The notes under the pieces are model-generated. The model saw only the letters and a program-made list of their open reading frames with translations, made no database searches and was not told the DNA's origin. A stretch of DNA of 64,000 bases, from the NCBI GenBank assembly GCA_019163175.1, contig JAFLKN010000003.1, forward strand, positions 62,001 through 126,000, in the 5' to 3' direction. Shown here piece by piece: positions 25,878 through 35,892 of the stretch. A program made the position numbers and the translations under genes. Within the stretch, counting starts at the first letter, position 1, and each line of letters begins with the position of its first letter. The DNA comes from Prolixibacteraceae bacterium (GTDB taxonomy: Bacteria > Bacteroidota > Bacteroidia > Bacteroidales > Prolixibacteraceae).

Positions 25878-27470
25878 ATGACTAGTTCGCTTCATACCAT
25901 CCGTAAACAAGTCGTACAATTTCAATACAATGGAAATGCGGATGGCTTTGCGCTGCAAAAAGAATTGAGCGAATGGTGTAATTTTAATTTGATACCTGCC
26001 ATAGAACAGCAACTTGATTCTTTTGATCTCGGTGAAAACTATTTCACCATTGATAAACTTAAAATTGAGGCAACAGCCAATAAAAATGACTGGCAACAAA
26101 AAATCAGGGATGAACTTATTTTTAGCCTGAAGCAAAAATTAATCGACTATAAACCAAAGTTTAAAGAAGAATCCGGCAACAAACGCGAAAAAAGAGCCAG
26201 AAAACTGGACGAGCTTATAATTTATTATTTTGAAAATGGATACTTGCCATGGTGGGAAAAAGCGCTGGTAGAAGATGATTTTGAAGCTGTTTTGCTTAAT
26301 TGGATCTGTGATGAAATGTCGCCTGATCGAGCTAAAATTGTTAGTGAAAGATTAAAGCAAACAGATTCCAATAACCAGATTCTAAGAATTATCAATCTGG
26401 TCCCACAGAAATTCATTTTTACATTCCTGAAAAACATTTACAAACAAGAAACTGAATTAATCAGCCAAACTGAATCTTTTTTTAAAGATCTAAGCGCTAA
26501 TAATAATTTAACCGCGAATAAAAGTGACATTATTAAAAAGGTAAATAGTTTTCTGTTAATGATTTTGATTGATAGCGAAGGCATCATGAATATTGATTTA
26601 ATGTTACAGTTCCTTTATGATGAAGTGAAAAGCATGAAAGGCCTTGCCAAAATGCTAGAACCAGCCTCGGTAAAAATCGTTGGGGAAACTAATCCTGTAA
26701 AACTAGCCTGGAAAAAGCTTTTAACCGCTAAGAAAAAAGAAAAGAGATTGTCTGATCATAAAGATGTATTCCAGTATCAACAGATTACAAATTTAAAAGA
26801 TACAGAGCAGAGAAATGAAATGCCTGAAAATCCAATCCAAGATCAAATTCAGGAAGACTTTGAGATATTGACGATTTCTGAAAAAGAGAAAACACTTCAA
26901 TACAATAAATTAATTGACAGGCTTACCAATCCTGATTCTGCAAATAAAAACCAGGACAATTTGGTGACCGAACTTCAGGAAGGCATATACATTGACAATG
27001 CCGGAGCAGTAATTCTTGCAGCTTTTCTCCCTGCCCTGTTTAAGCAATTGGAGTTGGAAAATGACGGTGTGCTCCAAAATCCTGATTTGGCTGCAATGCT
27101 TATTCAATATTGCACTACAGGTAAAGCTATAGTTGCTGAGTACGAATTGGTGCTTCCCAAATTACTGTGTGGCATCGACATTGAATTTCCGGTAAATACT
27201 AATACCAAAATAACTACTGAACAAATGAAGGAAGCCGATGAAATGCTTCTGGCATTAATTGAGCATTGGTCGGTACTTAAAAACACCTCCATCGATGGTT
27301 TGAGAGAATCATTCCTTAAGCGAAGTGGAAAGTTGTCAATTGAAAATAACAATTGGCTGCTCCAGATCGAACAAAGACCTTATGATATGCTTTTGCAGCA
27401 ACTACCATGGGGTGTTTCAATGATCAAACTGCCATGGATGAATATGCTCCTTTTAACCGAATGGGTTTAA
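25878..27470 (+). CDS. eCIS tape measure-family protein (Afp14-like)
   Basis: The 530-residue protein shows the family's two conserved ends: an N-terminal block (HTIRKQVVQFQYNGNADGFA, then DKLKIEATANKNDW) and a C-terminal block QQLPWGVSMIKLPWMNMLL. These fit the 'contractile injection system tape measure' family. Between them lies a Lys/Glu-rich helical region. The family is named by analogy to phage tape measures, which set tube length; direct proof for this protein is lacking. It starts 1 bp after the preceding stop. Confidence 0.8.
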   Translation: MTSSLHTIRKQVVQFQYNGNADGFALQKELSEWCNFNLIPAIEQQLDSFDLGENYFTIDKLKIEATANKNDWQQKIRDELIFSLKQKLIDYKPKFKEESGNKREKRARKLDELIIYYFENGYLPWWEKALVEDDFEAVLLNWICDEMSPDRAKIVSERLKQTDSNNQILRIINLVPQKFIFTFLKNIYKQETELISQTESFFKDLSANNNLTANKSDIIKKVNSFLLMILIDSEGIMNIDLMLQFLYDEVKSMKGLAKMLEPASVKIVGETNPVKLAWKKLLTAKKKEKRLSDHKDVFQYQQITNLKDTEQRNEMPENPIQDQIQEDFEILTISEKEKTLQYNKLIDRLTNPDSANKNQDNLVTELQEGIYIDNAGAVILAAFLPALFKQLELENDGVLQNPDLAAMLIQYCTTGKAIVAEYELVLPKLLCGIDIEFPVNTNTKITTEQMKEADEMLLALIEHWSVLKNTSIDGLRESFLKRSGKLSIENNNWLLQIEQRPYDMLLQQLPWGVSMIKLPWMNMLLLTEWV

Positions 27471-27479
27471 AATGAAACG

Positions 27480-30400
27480 ATGTCTTCAACTGCTGAAAAG
27501 ACAAATCAACCCGCAACTGTTGTCCAACAAAAAGCACAACAGCAATCCTTTTTCAGAAAGGCGGAGGAAGAGTCATTTTTTGGCAGCAACGAACGTCCAT
27601 CCTTTTTTAGCAAACCCGTTCAGGCCAAATTAGCGGTAAGCAGTCCCGACGACCCACAGGAAAAAGAAGCCGATGCAGTTGCCGAAACAGTAATGCGAAT
27701 GCCCGATCCGGTAACATCCATTTCGGCCAGCAGTGAAGAAAAACTGGACAAGAAAGAGGAAGAAGAAATTCAAGCTAAAATTGAAGCACCGGCAATAAGC
27801 AAAATAAGCCGAAAAGAAGAGGAAGGCGAAGAGATTCAGGCGAAACACATTTCGACCATTTACCGAATGTCGGAAGAAAGTTTGGATTCCGGATTTAGCG
27901 ATTCGGATGGGGGCAGTGCCACAGAAACGATCAGCAGAAAAAAATCGGGTACATATCATTCAGATATTATTCAGCGTAGCGGAAGGAGTCCCCCGCGCGA
28001 ATCCATTCCATTCGAACAAACTTTATCATCTTCCAAAGGGTCTGGCAGTGCCTTGCCAGGCGATACCCGTGAGTTTATGGAAAGCCGGTTTAATGCCGAC
28101 TTCAGCGGTGTGCGCATACACACCGGTGCAACAGCACAGGCCATGAGCAGCAACATTCATGCCCAGGCTTTTGCACACGGGAACGATATTTATTTCAATG
28201 AAGGAAAATTCTCACCTCAAACAGAGAGTGGCGGGACTTTGCTCGCCCATGAGTTAACACATACCATCCAACAGGGTGCCAGTCCGGCAAAGACGTCGAC
28301 CAGCATTGCCCCGAAAACTATTGCTCGAAAAAATAGTATTCAGCGAAGCTCTGCCGGAGTTCCGGTTCAGCTAACCAATGCCGTTGAAAAAGCCAAAACC
28401 GTTGAAGGAAAAATAGATGCCAACAAACCACAAGCCGATGGCTTCCGCACGGGTTGGGAGCATCTGGTCGATATTTTCAAAACAACATTTGGCGAAGACA
28501 AGGTGATCAGCGGTGGAGGCGGAAGCTCTGTGGAAGGTGCTGTAGCCGAGCAGGACATTAAAAAGAAACGCGAACAGGATGGTGTAATGGTCGTTGATTC
28601 AACCACTGTAACTACCAGTAATGCAATAGCCAAAACAAAAACCGGATCACGGGATGCGATGCCAAGCTGGTGTGGCATATTTGCGTTCTGGGCTTTAAAC
28701 AAATCGGGCGTACCGATGCCTAAATGGAAATTGGGCGAACGGATGATTAAACCCGAAGCGGCCAGACTTCCGGGCAGTCCCCCTATGCCAGGCGATATCG
28801 CCTACCGGAATGCCTATTCTCATTTTGCTCTTGTTGAAAGTGCGTCCGGAAATACGGTCAAAACTGTAAATGGAAATACGGCTGGTGAAGACAATCTGGG
28901 CGGCCAGGTTCAAACTAAGGAAAATCCATTAAGCGACTGGACAGCCTTCTTCAATCCACTTCTGATTATGCAGGGCAGTTTGGGTAGTGGTGAAGGTGCT
29001 GTTGAAGAAAAGCCCAAAACGTTGAAAGAATTAAGGAAAGAATTGTTTAATGTCAGTCGAAAGGAAGACTCTGAACAGGAAAAAACTGAAGATACCAGCG
29101 AGACTGGCGTTCAGGCAAAACCAGAATTGAGTACATGGTCGATTGGCCCTGATGGAGCTTTAAATACCAATAATACAATTCAGCAGAAGACAGAACCCGA
29201 AGAATTACAGAAAAAAGAAGAGGAAACGCAGGAAGAAGAAAAAGTAGTTTCGCCCAAATTATTTTCAGTTCAGAAAAAGGAAAGCAATGGCAGCGAAGTC
29301 GAAAAAGAGGAGGTGCAAAGTGAATTCACTCCTTCAGCTTCTACAGCGAGAGTGCAAACGAAACAAGTTGAAAATACAAACACCAGTTATTCAACAACAA
29401 CTGGCAATACTCTTGCGCTATCAGCCGATGTCCACAGCCGTGGACCCCCGGTCCGGTTACACAACAATGGAAATATTATTCAGGGTGGCTGGTTCGACGA
29501 TGCACTGTCGTTTGTAGATTCTGCCATCGATTTCGTGGCCGAAGGTCTGGCAGCCGGAAAACGTTTGTTGCTTAATGAAGCGAGAGACTTCGTAATGGCC
29601 ATTCCGGGTTACAAAGCTTTACGTGTTGTTTTGGCTGAAGACCCGATAACGGGCGAAGAGATTGAACGCAACGGCCACAATTTTATTGAAGCGGCATTTG
29701 ATATTATGCCCGGCGGCAATCTGCTGTACGACAAGCTGAATGAGCTTGGCGCGCTGACTGAAGCCGAACAGTGGATTGACCGGAGAATTGTCGGGATAGA
29801 AAATTTGGTGAGCAATGTAGTGAGCCGGGTGGAAACATTCTGGAACGGCTTAACACTGGAAAGCCTCGCCTCGCCCACGCAGATTTTTGAAGACGCCGGA
29901 AATATTATTCATGGCACCATCAGCGACATTGTCAATTTTGCCAAAGATGCCGCAACAGAGTTACTCGAAATTGTAAAACGATGGCTGCTCACGCAGTTGG
30001 TCGATTTTATTAAAGAGCATACCACTGCCTATCCTCTGCTTACGGTTATTTTAGGCGAAGATCCAATAACCGGGGCAAGAGTTGAAAAAAATGGCTCAAC
30101 CATTTTGAGCGCCATACTCGAACTGGGCGGTGAAGTGGGCATTCAGCAGCGCACACAAATGCAGGAAACCGGCACCTTCCAGAAAGCTGCCGACTGGATT
30201 GACCGCGGAATAAGTGTGTTTGGCAATTTGCTGCAAACGATCACGAATAATTTCGGCCTGATCTGGAGTGTTGTTTCTATTGATGCTTTGATGCATCCGA
30301 TAGATAAGTTTAACGAGATATACAACACGTTTGCAGGGCCGGTAGCCGATGTATTGAAGTTTATGGCTGATACCGCAGTCATCATCCTGAAATTCATCAA

Positions 30401-33221
30401 AGAGGTACTGATGGTGCGGCTCAGCACATGGGCCAGGGGAACAAGAGGTTATTTCCTCGTAACGGTAATTATTGGAAAAGATCCGTTTACCGAAGCTATC
30501 GTTGAACGGAACACAGAAAACATTATTCACGGATTCATGAGCCTGATGGAAGGCGGCGAAGAGCAGTTCCAGCAGATGAAGGAATCCGGAAGCATTGCAC
30601 GGGCAACGCAACGCATCGATGCTGCAGTGGAGCGGTTAAACATGACTCCTGCCGCTATTGTGCAATTGTTCATTGACTTATGGAACAGTTTCAGCATTAA
30701 CGATCTGATTCATCCGATTGCAGCTTTCCAACGGATCATTGCCACTTTCGGGGAACCCATTGGCAGGTTGATTGCTTTTGTGGTGGAAATCGTGAAAATT
30801 GTGGTGGTGGTTATTCTGGAAATCATGAATTTCCCGTTCGACCTGATCAACAACATCATTGCCAAAGCCATGCAGGCCATCGATTTGATTAAGCGAGACC
30901 CCATTGGCTTCCTGAAAAATCTGCTTCGGGCGATTAAGGAAGGTTTCATGCAGTTCTTTGAAAATATTCTGACACATCTATTTAATGGACTAAAGGCTTG
31001 GTTCTTATCTGAAGTAAAAGATGCCGGCATTCCCATACCCACAGATTTCTCGGTGATGGGCCTGATTAAATGGCTGCTTGTTGTGCTGGATATTACCATG
31101 GAAAAGATCTGGAAGAAACTGGAAGAACGTATTGGTAAACCCAAAGTCGATAAGATCAAAAAGATGATCGAAACAGCAGAACATGTTGCATCGGCAGCCG
31201 GAGAAGCTTACCAGTTTATGAAAGACGTTCAGGAACGTGGTTTTATGGCGGTAATGATCGATAAAGTGAAAGAGCAACTCTCCAACGTTTGGGAAATGGT
31301 ACTCGATTCGGTAAAGAGTTTTGTGATGGACCAGATCATTACAAAAGTCACCACGAAGCTGTTGAGCATGCTCGACCCAACCGGCATCATGGCTGTAATT
31401 AACAGTGCGATTGCTTTGTACAAAGCCATTCAATCGTTCCTGAAGTACCTCAGAGAGATGCTTCAGATTGTCAATTCATTTGTGGAAGGAACCTTGCAAA
31501 TTGCTCAGGGTGCAACCAAAAAAGCAGCTGACTTCCTCGAAGGTGCATTAGCACGGGGTGTTCCTATTGTGATCGGCTTCCTCGCCAATCAGGTTGGACT
31601 GAATTTAAGCGAACGCCTGAGAGATGCACTGGAAATGGTCAGAGAAAAAGTAGATAAAGGCCTTACCTGGGTGATTGATAAATTGGTAACGCTGATTGAA
31701 AAGCTGGTAAGTATGGGGAAAGCAGCGGTTGCCTCGTTAGTCGAATGGTGGAAAGGAAAAAAGGAGTTTACAGCAGCCGATGGCAAACACCATGAAATAT
31801 TCTTCCAGGGACAAGGAGAAAGTGCTGTGCTGATCATTAAAAGCGATCCGAAGCCTTACACCAATTTCCTGAATAGCTATCTGGAACAATTAAAAAAGGA
31901 TGGACAGGAATCGGAAGTTGACCCTGTTTCTGGAAAAACAAAATCGGAGGTAATAACAGAAGCAAAAGTTGTTGCAGTCGATATTGAATCAGAAAAAAAG
32001 AAAAAAATTGCTGAATACGATGGAGCTGATGATAAAGCAAAAGAAACAACTAAAAAAACAGCTGTTGACACGTTATTGACTAAACTGGCCACACTTTCAA
32101 TTCCATTATTTGGAGTAGCAAAGGACAAACCAAGAGATGATGAGATTGTTATACCGGCTGGTTCCAATACCAATGAATTTGCAACAACTCAGGAAGTCAA
32201 TCTGATATGGAATACACCAAAGGTTAAAGGAAATGGTTCCGGACCGGATACAAGCGCCAAACATGCGATATATGACAAGATTGATTTCAGGCAAAAAGGT
32301 GGTGGCAGTTATTATATACGAGGGCACCTGATCAATGATAACCTTGGCGGGCCAGGAAAATGGAATAACATGACAGCACTGTCAAGGACTGCCAATCATG
32401 AACACGAAGAAAAAGTGGAAAGCAAAGTAAAAGCCTCATTTAATATAGGTGCAGTAATCCGTTATAAAGTAACTGCATCAGGTAATCAGAATGTAAAAAA
32501 GGTGACAGCTGACGATAAAGACAAGTTTCCTAAAATAGCTGATTTTGCAACAGCTTTGCCTTATCTCGAACAAATAACGGAAGCTGAGTCTAAAGTCCCG
32601 ACAAGCCTCGCCTGCGAAGCGTATACCATGAAGAAGAATGGGGATGTATGGGAAAAAGATAAAGAAATTGTTACCGATACGATAACCTTTAATGTGGGAG
32701 ATTACGCTGATTATGAATTGGGTGAATTAGGTGGCACAGTAACTTTAAACTTGGAAAAACTTAAAGAAGAAGCTATAAAGTCGAACCTCACATATACCCA
32801 GTTCAGAAATCAGGACAAAATACACGAGAACAGTATTGGCCTGTTGGATGCGGCAAAGGTGGGCGAACTTGAAAAGATATTCACAGAAAAGGAAAGAGAC
32901 AATGCCAGAAAGGAAGAATTGAACAGAATTTCTGATGAAATAACCACATGGATTGCCTTTACTGCCGGACGTGCATTCTACAACATCAAAACGGATGCTG
33001 CATACAGCGAGGTAGAAACTGCATTTAATTCCAAACAAACCGAATTGCGGAATGGTGCTATTTCTGCGGCAAAAACCAAAGCAGAAGGTGCACAACCCAA
33101 TGCTTTTTCAAATATGAATTGGATTGATTTTAAGATTGCTGAGAAAATAAACTTTAAAGCCAATACTGATGAAGCTTCTGAAATAGCCAAAATAGAGAAT
33201 ACATTCAGGAATAAGCAGTAA
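27480..33221 (+). CDS. 1913-aa DUF4157 eCIS cargo candidate with peptidase-like and nuclease-like domains
   Basis: Domain order: a disordered Glu/Lys-rich N-terminus (1-190) with FFSKPVQAKL and EKEADAVAETVMRM, the usual DUF4157 leader motifs; DUF4157 (about 195-266) with metallopeptidase motif H257-E-L-T-H261; a CHAP-like domain (about 385-475) with candidate triad C398 (SWCGIF), H448 (YSHFAL) and N464; a second disordered linker (500-665); three 140-residue repeats with DPxT signatures at 721, 861 and 1001; a long helical region to about 1430; and a C-terminal domain with R1614-G-H-L-I-N-D-N-L-G-G-P-G, like DNA/RNA non-specific endonucleases. DUF4157 is strongly tied to eCIS loci, so this is probably a loaded toxin. 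No immunity gene lies next to it. Confidence 0.75.
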   Translation: MSSTAEKTNQPATVVQQKAQQQSFFRKAEEESFFGSNERPSFFSKPVQAKLAVSSPDDPQEKEADAVAETVMRMPDPVTSISASSEEKLDKKEEEEIQAKIEAPAISKISRKEEEGEEIQAKHISTIYRMSEESLDSGFSDSDGGSATETISRKKSGTYHSDIIQRSGRSPPRESIPFEQTLSSSKGSGSALPGDTREFMESRFNADFSGVRIHTGATAQAMSSNIHAQAFAHGNDIYFNEGKFSPQTESGGTLLAHELTHTIQQGASPAKTSTSIAPKTIARKNSIQRSSAGVPVQLTNAVEKAKTVEGKIDANKPQADGFRTGWEHLVDIFKTTFGEDKVISGGGGSSVEGAVAEQDIKKKREQDGVMVVDSTTVTTSNAIAKTKTGSRDAMPSWCGIFAFWALNKSGVPMPKWKLGERMIKPEAARLPGSPPMPGDIAYRNAYSHFALVESASGNTVKTVNGNTAGEDNLGGQVQTKENPLSDWTAFFNPLLIMQGSLGSGEGAVEEKPKTLKELRKELFNVSRKEDSEQEKTEDTSETGVQAKPELSTWSIGPDGALNTNNTIQQKTEPEELQKKEEETQEEEKVVSPKLFSVQKKESNGSEVEKEEVQSEFTPSASTARVQTKQVENTNTSYSTTTGNTLALSADVHSRGPPVRLHNNGNIIQGGWFDDALSFVDSAIDFVAEGLAAGKRLLLNEARDFVMAIPGYKALRVVLAEDPITGEEIERNGHNFIEAAFDIMPGGNLLYDKLNELGALTEAEQWIDRRIVGIENLVSNVVSRVETFWNGLTLESLASPTQIFEDAGNIIHGTISDIVNFAKDAATELLEIVKRWLLTQLVDFIKEHTTAYPLLTVILGEDPITGARVEKNGSTILSAILELGGEVGIQQRTQMQETGTFQKAADWIDRGISVFGNLLQTITNNFGLIWSVVSIDALMHPIDKFNEIYNTFAGPVADVLKFMADTAVIILKFIKEVLMVRLSTWARGTRGYFLVTVIIGKDPFTEAIVERNTENIIHGFMSLMEGGEEQFQQMKESGSIARATQRIDAAVERLNMTPAAIVQLFIDLWNSFSINDLIHPIAAFQRIIATFGEPIGRLIAFVVEIVKIVVVVILEIMNFPFDLINNIIAKAMQAIDLIKRDPIGFLKNLLRAIKEGFMQFFENILTHLFNGLKAWFLSEVKDAGIPIPTDFSVMGLIKWLLVVLDITMEKIWKKLEERIGKPKVDKIKKMIETAEHVASAAGEAYQFMKDVQERGFMAVMIDKVKEQLSNVWEMVLDSVKSFVMDQIITKVTTKLLSMLDPTGIMAVINSAIALYKAIQSFLKYLREMLQIVNSFVEGTLQIAQGATKKAADFLEGALARGVPIVIGFLANQVGLNLSERLRDALEMVREKVDKGLTWVIDKLVTLIEKLVSMGKAAVASLVEWWKGKKEFTAADGKHHEIFFQGQGESAVLIIKSDPKPYTNFLNSYLEQLKKDGQESEVDPVSGKTKSEVITEAKVVAVDIESEKKKKIAEYDGADDKAKETTKKTAVDTLLTKLATLSIPLFGVAKDKPRDDEIVIPAGSNTNEFATTQEVNLIWNTPKVKGNGSGPDTSAKHAIYDKIDFRQKGGGSYYIRGHLINDNLGGPGKWNNMTALSRTANHEHEEKVESKVKASFNIGAVIRYKVTASGNQNVKKVTADDKDKFPKIADFATALPYLEQITEAESKVPTSLACEAYTMKKNGDVWEKDKEIVTDTITFNVGDYADYELGELGGTVTLNLEKLKEEAIKSNLTYTQFRNQDKIHENSIGLLDAAKVGELEKIFTEKERDNARKEELNRISDEITTWIAFTAGRAFYNIKTDAAYSEVETAFNSKQTELRNGAISAAKTKAEGAQPNAFSNMNWIDFKIAEKINFKANTDEASEIAKIENTFRNKQ

Positions 33222-33251
33222 TTTGACAGTAACAATTAAAACATAAACATC

Positions 33252-34478
33252 ATGAAAACAACCACTTATCGTCGTATTCGCCGCCACCCTGCAAGCAGGG
33301 AGACCGGTTCTTTGAAAAAAGATAACCAACGCGAACAGCAGTTTTTTGGCGAACCAGTTCATGAACCGTTTTTTAAACCTTTTGCCTCTTCTCATGCCGA
33401 AGGAAACGTGCAGCGAAAATGTGCCGAATGTGAACAAGAGGAAAAGCAGCTGCAGCAAAAACCGAACATGAAAGAAACAAAAAATCAGCAGCTACCTGAA
33501 AAAAAGGAAGAAGAAAAGATCATGAAGAAAGCTGATGAAAAGGAGAAAGATAAAATTCATAAAAAAGAAAGTGCAGCTCCCACTGCGACAGTAACTTCAA
33601 AATCGGCCAACTACATTGGTTCAATTGATGGAAAGGGGCAAGCGATGAGCGCCAGCAGTCAATCTTTTTATGGAAGTCGAATGGGTTACGATTTCAGCGA
33701 TGTGAAAGTTCACACCGGCAAAGAGGCCTCCGATTCGGCCAAAGAACTGAATGCCAAGGCGTACACCATTGGAAATCATATCGTTTTTGGCGAGGGGCAA
33801 TACAACCAGGAGTCAACCGAGGGCAAAAAGTTGATGGCACATGAACTTACCCATGTTTTACAGCAAAATTCCGATACCCAGTTGAGGAGAAAAAGCCTTC
33901 CAGAAGAACCGGAAAAAGAAAAATCGGGAATACCGACTTTTTCAGAGCGCAGTGTTGTTGAGCAAAATACCAGGCATTTTGCCGACTGCAATGGGGTAAG
34001 TGTGGAGGGGCATGCGGATGCTAATTACGGAAATTCATATTCTTCTCCCGGATCTTCAACGCCTGCAAGCGATTGCACCGATTGCGCCGCTGAAGACTGT
34101 GTGGTAAATACTGGAACTGTGGTCTCTGTTTTTACCGCCAATCCACAAATAACGCTGCCTGCTGCTCCTTCAGGATTAAATGAATGCGAACAAAATGCGG
34201 TTCAGCAATTTATAAATACAACCCTTCGGGCACACGAGCTCCAACATGTTGCAGCATTCAATACTTACCGGGGAACGGTGCGGACTCCATACACCTACCG
34301 GGGCTGTGCAAGTGGACTGGATGCCTACACCCAACAAATTCATGACAACATCGAATCGGCCCGAAAAACTGCATCCGATGCACGAAGTTCTGCTCTTGAT
34401 GCGAACGGGGCAAATATTTTTAATGTAACTTGCAATTGTCCGGATCCGGAACCGGAAAATGCGAACACAAACGACTAA
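33252..34478 (+). CDS. Second DUF4157 eCIS cargo candidate with two HExxH motifs
   Basis: The 408-residue protein has an N-terminal disordered region with FFGEPVHEPFFKPF and VQRKCAECEQEE, short motifs recurrent in eCIS-linked DUF4157 proteins. DUF4157 spans about 118-205 with H197-E-L-T-H201. A separate second HExxH, H328-E-L-Q-H332, lies in a Cys-rich C-terminal domain (C246, C274, C277, C283 and CNC near 394), which looks like a distinct zinc peptidase. The order of a carrier-type domain followed by a catalytic domain suggests a peptidase effector. It lies 30 bp after the giant cargo gene and 27 bp before the ATPase gene. Confidence 0.7.
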   Translation: MKTTTYRRIRRHPASRETGSLKKDNQREQQFFGEPVHEPFFKPFASSHAEGNVQRKCAECEQEEKQLQQKPNMKETKNQQLPEKKEEEKIMKKADEKEKDKIHKKESAAPTATVTSKSANYIGSIDGKGQAMSASSQSFYGSRMGYDFSDVKVHTGKEASDSAKELNAKAYTIGNHIVFGEGQYNQESTEGKKLMAHELTHVLQQNSDTQLRRKSLPEEPEKEKSGIPTFSERSVVEQNTRHFADCNGVSVEGHADANYGNSYSSPGSSTPASDCTDCAAEDCVVNTGTVVSVFTANPQITLPAAPSGLNECEQNAVQQFINTTLRAHELQHVAAFNTYRGTVRTPYTYRGCASGLDAYTQQIHDNIESARKTASDARSSALDANGANIFNVTCNCPDPEPENANTND

Positions 34479-34505
34479 GTAAACATCAAACAATTACGAT
34501 TCTTC

Positions 34506-35843
34506 ATGGACACCAGCACAGCTATCAGCACCTATCTGGATTACTTGAGACAGGTAATACAAGGACGTTTAACCGAACATTTCACCCCGGGAACAAACTT
34601 CAGCGTTGATTCCATTCAATTGCCTGCAAATAATTCGGACCAAACTCCATTGCCAACTTTCATCAGGAATAACAATCTAAATTCCAGTGAAATAATCATT
34701 CTTCTGGTGACTTTTGCACCGCATGTCGATCCGGTATTTTTCGATGAGTTGATACAAGAACACCTTCCTGACAAAGGCGATTTTCCTCAATTCGGTGGTG
34801 TTCGCGGAAGAAATCATCGCGGCTTTCTGCCAACCGCAGAAACAGCCTTGTTTATTCTTGCAGGCGATGATCTTGAAAAAAGATTTGCTTACCTGGATTT
34901 GTTCGAGAAAGATCATAAACTTGCTACCCTTACTGTTCTTTCTATTGAAGATGCGCAATCTGGTGAACCGCAATTCAGTGGCCGACTGATTATGGCATCA
35001 GAATACATCGAGTTATTTATCTCCGGAAGAATTTCGCATCCCAAGTTTAGCATGGATTTTCCAGCCGAGTATATTACCACCGAACTGACCAGCGACGATC
35101 TGGTGCTACCTCAGGCTACTAACCAGCAAATTGCAGAACTGGAGAATTGGGTCAAACATCAGGACACCATCATGAACAAATGGAACATGAAACGGTGGGT
35201 AAAACCCGGCTATCGGGCCTTGTTTCACGGACCTCCCGGAACTGGCAAAACCTTGACTGCTTTGATTGTAGGCAAAAAAACAAACCGCGATGTATTCCGG
35301 ATTGACCTTTCTATGGTGGTGTCGAAATTTATTGGCGAAACGGAAAAGAACCTCTCGCAGCTTTTCGACCGTGCCAAGAATAAAGACTGGATTTTGTTCT
35401 TCGACGAGGCTGATGCGCTGTTCGGAAAACGAACCAATGTACGCGATGCGCACGATAAATATGCCAATCAGGAAGTCGCTTATTTGCTCCAGCGCATTGA
35501 AAATCACAATGGCCTGATTATTCTGGCATCCAATTTCAAGATCAATATCGACGAAGCTTTTATTCGACGGTTCCAGTCGGTCATCTATTTCCCGTTACCT
35601 TCAGCCGCAGAGCGACTTTTGCTTTGGAAAAAAACGTTGCCATCAACAGCCGATCAAAAACGCCCTTCGGATGCTGACTTGTCGGCTATTGCCAAGAAAT
35701 ATGAAATAACTGGTGCCGGAATTGTCAATGTGGTACAATATTGCTGCCTGGAATCGCTGGCCAGTAACTCAAAAGAAATTACTGTAGAACAAATCAAAAC
35801 CGGAATCGAGCGGGAATATCAGAAAGAGGGAAAGGTATTTTAG
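34506..35843 (+). CDS. eCIS AAA+ ATPase (Afp15/Pvc15-like)
   Basis: The 445-residue protein has an N-terminal adaptor-like domain of about 200 residues and a C-terminal AAA+ module: Walker A GPPGTGKT (242-249), Walker B ILFFDEADALFG (from about 296), and arginine-finger region FIRRFQSVIYFP. Afp15/Pvc15 ATPases are linked to eCIS particle assembly and cargo loading in the cytoplasm. It is the last gene of the eCIS operon. No terminator was seen in the 77-bp gap before the next gene, which has its own promoter. Confidence 0.9.
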   Translation: MDTSTAISTYLDYLRQVIQGRLTEHFTPGTNFSVDSIQLPANNSDQTPLPTFIRNNNLNSSEIIILLVTFAPHVDPVFFDELIQEHLPDKGDFPQFGGVRGRNHRGFLPTAETALFILAGDDLEKRFAYLDLFEKDHKLATLTVLSIEDAQSGEPQFSGRLIMASEYIELFISGRISHPKFSMDFPAEYITTELTSDDLVLPQATNQQIAELENWVKHQDTIMNKWNMKRWVKPGYRALFHGPPGTGKTLTALIVGKKTNRDVFRIDLSMVVSKFIGETEKNLSQLFDRAKNKDWILFFDEADALFGKRTNVRDAHDKYANQEVAYLLQRIENHNGLIILASNFKINIDEAFIRRFQSVIYFPLPSAAERLLLWKKTLPSTADQKRPSDADLSAIAKKYEITGAGIVNVVQYCCLESLASNSKEITVEQIKTGIEREYQKEGKVF

Positions 35844-35861
35844 AATCAGGATTACAGGAAC

Positions 35862-35892
35862 TTGCATATCATCTTTTGTTTTGATAAAATTG
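35862..35892 (+). promoter_or_regulatory. Promoter of the ECF sigma factor gene of PUL A
   Basis: TTG (35862-35864), a 20-bp spacer and TAAAATTG (35885-35892, seven of eight positions of TAnnTTTG) place the start near 35899, about 22 nt before the ATG. It separates this locus from the eCIS operon. Confidence 0.5.

Noticed and set aside
30096-30611. 171-codon minus-strand ORF inside the 1913-aa cargo gene, considered as an immunity gene
   Set aside because: It is antisense to the conserved 140-residue repeats and shows no family features.
27480-34478. The DUF4157 proteins as zinc peptidase toxins by their HELTH motif alone
   Set aside because: DUF4157 is common to many eCIS cargo proteins of differing activity, so the motif more likely marks loading than the toxic activity.
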